NCBI RefSeq assembly: GCF_004297875.1
Contig: NZ_SCSK01000014.1
Span: forward strand, 1-34,362
Direction: 5' to 3'
Source of the DNA: Pandoraea sp.
GTDB lineage: Bacteria > Pseudomonadota > Gammaproteobacteria > Burkholderiales > Burkholderiaceae
DNA length: 34,362 nucleotides
Part shown: positions 31,968 through 34,362 of the stretch, one piece after another
Layout of the letters: each line of letters starts with the position of its first letter
How positions within the stretch are numbered: position 1 is the first letter of the stretch
Position numbers and translations under genes: made by a program
The notes under the pieces: generated by a model
Database searches by the model: none
The model's input: only the letters and a program-made list of their open reading frames with translations
Told to the model about the DNA's origin: nothing

Positions 31968-32915
31968 TCAGTCCTTGACAGGCACCAGCAGCAGCGGCAC
32001 CGGCGTCAAATGTGCGACGCGGCTGGCCACGCTGCCCAGCAGCCAGCGCGCGATGCCGCGCCGGCCGTGCATGCCGAGCACCATCAAGTCGGCGTGCCAT
32101 TGTTGCGCATCGCGCACGATGGCATGAGCAATATCGTCGTTCACGGTCTCGGTGCTGATCATCGCCGTGTCGATGCCGCCTGGCGTGCCGGCCAGCAACT
32201 GCCGGGCGTTTTCCAGCGCCAGCTTGCCGTCGTCGACAAACGCCTCCTCCAGCATGTGGATCGGCACGAAGTCGGTCAGCCGCACGGCACGATCGACCAC
32301 GTAAATGGTGCGTAAATCAGTCTGATTGCTAGTGAGTCGGGCCGCCTGACGCAATGCCTGGGTGGCGCCCTTGCTGCCGTCGATCGCGCACAGGATACGG
32401 CGGGGTGCCGCCAGAGGCGACGCTTCGTACTGGGCCGGCACGACAAGAATGGCACAGCCCGCCAAATGTGCCAGAGGCTCCGAGACCGTGCCCTCGACCC
32501 AACGTAACAGGCCATGATGCTGGCGAGCGCCGACCACCAGCAAGTCGGCGTGCCAAGCGCTGGCGGCTTTCGTCAGCGCATGCACGACGTCGCCTCCCTG
32601 CTTGGACAGGTCGACCAGCTCGGTGTCGACGGCGCGGCCCTGCTGCGAGAGCACGTCCTTGGCCTGATTGAGCGCATCGCCGGCGTCGCGCAGCAGTTCG
32701 GCACGCGCCGCGCTCAGCTCGTCACCGACCAGTGGCGTGATCGGCAGCAGCACGCGGGGATTTTGCGCGACGCTCACCAGCCGGATCCCGGCTCCTGCCG
32801 GGAGCAGGTGCTGAGCGTAATTGACCGCATGCAGCGACGCCAATGACGCATCGACGCCGATCACCACCCGGTTGAAGGGAATTGCCGCATTGCCTGCCTG
32901 ACTCGGGGCGCCCAT
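31968..32915 (-). CDS. Tandem universal stress protein (two Usp domains)
   Basis: A 315-aa cytosolic protein with two Usp folds (about 15-160 and 171-314). The second domain keeps the nucleotide-binding pattern G-2x-G-9x-G(S/T): G281, G284, G294-S295. In the first domain the middle Gly is Gln132 (GARQHHG...G142-T143), suggesting that only the C-terminal half binds ATP. GGAGAACGATC precedes the ATG. Tandem Usp proteins support survival under oxygen or energy limitation in several proteobacteria. An FNR-like site with a well-placed -10 lies upstream (32987-33000). It is the convergent partner of the P-type ATPase gene. Confidence 0.94.
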   Translation of the reverse strand: MGAPSQAGNAAIPFNRVVIGVDASLASLHAVNYAQHLLPAGAGIRLVSVAQNPRVLLPITPLVGDELSAARAELLRDAGDALNQAKDVLSQQGRAVDTELVDLSKQGGDVVHALTKAASAWHADLLVVGARQHHGLLRWVEGTVSEPLAHLAGCAILVVPAQYEASPLAAPRRILCAIDGSKGATQALRQAARLTSNQTDLRTIYVVDRAVRLTDFVPIHMLEEAFVDDGKLALENARQLLAGTPGGIDTAMISTETVNDDIAHAIVRDAQQWHADLMVLGMHGRRGIARWLLGSVASRVAHLTPVPLLLVPVKD

Positions 32916-32956
32916 GATCGTTCTCCGTGAAAGGGGTCGATAACCGTGCTTAAGCT

Positions 32957-33000
32957 AGCATACTGCCTGCTTCCAATCCAGGTCGATTGATCCAGGTCAT
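32957..33000 (-). promoter_or_regulatory. FNR-like site and -10 box of the Usp gene
   Basis: TTGAT-CCAG-GTCAT (32987-33000) matches eight of ten FNR consensus positions. On the minus strand TATGCT (32962-32957) is a -10 candidate. With initiation near 32951 the FNR site would be centred about 42 bp upstream, the class II activator position. The site overlaps a 9-bp direct repeat, ATCCAGGTC, at 32976-32984 and 32990-32998. Confidence 0.6.
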
Positions 33001-33045
33001 GGGCCATGCGCCGTGTGGGAGCGCGCCATGCCGAAATCGACGGTT

Positions 33046-33825
33046 TTATTCAGCTGGCTGGATCAGCAATTGCAGCAGGCCTTGAGCCTGATTCTCGCGA
33101 AATGCCGTCAATCCCAGCAACATCGTTGGCTGCGCATGATGGGGCTGCGCCAGATAGCTGCCGAACAGGCGATCCCACCAGGAGAGATGAAAGCCATAAT
33201 TGGTGTCGTGCTCCTCGCGCCGCACCGAATGATGGATGCGATGCATGTCCGGGGTCACTAACACCCATCTGAGCCAGGTGTCGAGCCGGGACGGCAAGCC
33301 CAGGTTCGCATGCGTCAATAAAGAAAAGCTGCTCAGCACGATCTCGAACGTTGCCACCACGGCCGGGCTGGCACCGAGCGCCAGCACCGCCGCGATCTTG
33401 ATGCCCATCGACAAGAGGATTTCCAGCGGATGAAACCGGACGCCCGAACTGACGTCGAGCGCGATATCGGTATGGTGCACGCGGTGCAGGCGCCAAAGAA
33501 TGCCGATCCGGTGCATCAGGCGGTGCTGCGTATAGATCGTCAGGTCCAATGCGACGAATGCGATCACCGCGGCCGGCCAACGGGCGACGGCAAGCTGATG
33601 TAGCAAGCCGAAATCTTTCCGTTGTGCCCAAAGCGCGGCATCGATCGCCAGCCAGGGTAGCAGCAGGCGCAGGCACAGCACGTTGATTGCTCCCAGGCCG
33701 AAATTGACCGGCCAGCGCCGCCGGCGCATCGGTGCCGCGGCATGCCGAGGCCAGAGGCGTTCTGCCATGGCCAACAGCGCCAGTAGCGACAGAAACAGTG
33801 AGAGACGGAGGGCGGCGTCGGTCAT
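33046..33825 (-). CDS. Sterol desaturase / fatty-acid hydroxylase family membrane protein
   Basis: A 259-aa di-iron membrane oxygenase. Its histidine clusters are H101RLMH, H114RVHH and H195RIHH, with extra His at RFHP (132) and THANL (172), the full set of the FA-hydroxylase superfamily. About four hydrophobic segments lie between them, such as LFLSLLALLAMAE and VIAFVALDLTIYTQ. The ATG at 33825 is chosen because the family starts with such a segment. The frame stays open to 34035, but that extension is Arg/Pro-rich and unlike the family; the ribosome site is weak, so the start is uncertain. The enzyme probably hydroxylates or desaturates a membrane lipid or hydrophobic alcohol. Confidence 0.9.
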   Translation of the reverse strand: MTDAALRLSLFLSLLALLAMAERLWPRHAAAPMRRRRWPVNFGLGAINVLCLRLLLPWLAIDAALWAQRKDFGLLHQLAVARWPAAVIAFVALDLTIYTQHRLMHRIGILWRLHRVHHTDIALDVSSGVRFHPLEILLSMGIKIAAVLALGASPAVVATFEIVLSSFSLLTHANLGLPSRLDTWLRWVLVTPDMHRIHHSVRREEHDTNYGFHLSWWDRLFGSYLAQPHHAQPTMLLGLTAFRENQAQGLLQLLIQPAE

Positions 33826-34107
33826 GGTCAGGAGCCTGGGTCTGTCGGGAGGAGGCCGCGCAGCTCGCGGGCCTCGTTTCATTAGTCGTCGACCGGCTCC
33901 GAACATTACATGCACCGGGCGTTTCTTGCTGCCACGGGATGCCAGGTCCGGAGACAGCGAGACGAGCGTGCGTTGCCCGCGTAGCGTAAATTCCTCGAGC
34001 GTCGCACAAGATGCGAGCACGCGTAATATTTTCACGGTCCGTTCGTCTAACCATGGCGCGCTAAACCCACGCTACCCTTTTTCATTTCACTTTTGCGGAG
34101 CATGACC

Positions 34108-34362
34108 ATGGTGAATCCGTTTGCCAATATGACCAAATCATTGATCGCGCCAGCAGTCGTCCTATTGGCCGCCAGCGCCGCATGCGCCGGCACCAGTCTC
34201 GCCCAGCCCGTCACCACACTGCCGTTCGAGGCGCATGCGGCGTTTTTTTCGCGCGAGACGCACCAACCGAAGCCGCTCGATCCGCAAGTGTTCGTGCGCG
34301 CGCCGGGCGCGCCGGCCGCCATGGGGCCGCAGGGCATCAGGCATGCGGCCGGTTATCGCAAT
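34108..34362 (+). CDS. Exported protein of unknown function, N-terminal part (runs off the right edge)
   Basis: From ATG 34108 (GGAG seven bases upstream; another in-frame ATG at 34102 is too close to it) the frame stays open for 85 codons to the window end. It begins MVNPFANMTKSLIAPAVVLL, followed by AASAACAGTSLA, a signal peptide with a likely cleavage near ACA or SLA. The visible mature part (FEAHAAFFSRETHQPKPLDPQVFVRAPG) is Pro-rich and not recognised. The Cys is not in a good lipobox. It is divergent from the hydroxylase gene across a 282-bp gap. Confidence 0.65.
   Translation, partial: MVNPFANMTKSLIAPAVVLLAASAACAGTSLAQPVTTLPFEAHAAFFSRETHQPKPLDPQVFVRAPGAPAAMGPQGIRHAAGYRN

Overview
The window is GC-rich DNA with strong G/C preference at third codon positions, densely packed genes and short AT-rich regulatory gaps. 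Gene content fits a Burkholderiales betaproteobacterium, probably Burkholderiaceae (Burkholderia, Paraburkholderia or Pandoraea-like): NitT/TauT-type ABC importers, a DcaP-like porin, a TctDE-like two-component system, an OMF-MFP-RND efflux operon, DUF1993, and a P-type ATPase next to a tandem universal stress protein. This is inference from family content; there is no rRNA or other marker to fix the genus. No tRNA, rRNA, CRISPR array, insertion sequence or integrase was seen.

Layout. 1-1.2 kb: the 5' part of a GNAT acetyltransferase (-) and a divergent dienelactone-hydrolase-like gene (+). 1.2-9.2 kb: a minus-strand uptake-and-sensing locus, read from the right: outer-membrane porin, ABC ATPase, ABC permease, substrate-binding protein 1, response regulator, histidine kinase, substrate-binding protein 2. 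A tandem 11-bp-spaced repeat that reads like a PHO box lies just upstream of the porin and is a candidate response-regulator site. 9.5-10.7 kb: a glutathione S-transferase-like gene and a small orphan ORF ending at a bidirectional terminator. 10.7-16.5 kb: an RND efflux operon (outer-membrane factor, adaptor, pump) whose outer-membrane factor is split by one in-frame TAA.

17-23.1 kb: two cyclic-di-GMP genes (dCache-HAMP-GGDEF on -, HAMP-GGDEF-EAL on +) flank a small phage-like regulatory island. The island has an S24/XRE repressor lacking the expected catalytic lysine and Ala-Gly cleavage pair, a divergent 83-aa ORF, and an orphan phage antiterminator-Q-like protein. A 9-bp inverted repeat between the divergent genes overlaps the repressor's own -10 box and is a good operator candidate.

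23.1-29.3 kb: ordinary exporter/regulator modules: TauE/SafE permease plus EamA exporter opposite an Lrp/AsnC regulator; DUF1993; an alpha/beta hydrolase plus MFS exporter opposite a LysR regulator. 29.3-34.4 kb: a PEEIP-type cation P-type ATPase and a convergent tandem Usp protein. Both are preceded by FNR/ANR/DNR-like sites (TTGAC-N4-GTCAA and TTGAT-N4-GTCAT), suggesting a low-oxygen module. A membrane fatty-acid-hydroxylase/sterol-desaturase-like gene and the start of an exported protein close the window.

The strongest candidates for something new are the porin-ABC-TCS-second-SBP locus, in which the second binding protein may be a co-sensor, and the degenerate repressor/Q-like island. The FNR-boxed P-ATPase/Usp pair is the best-supported regulatory prediction.
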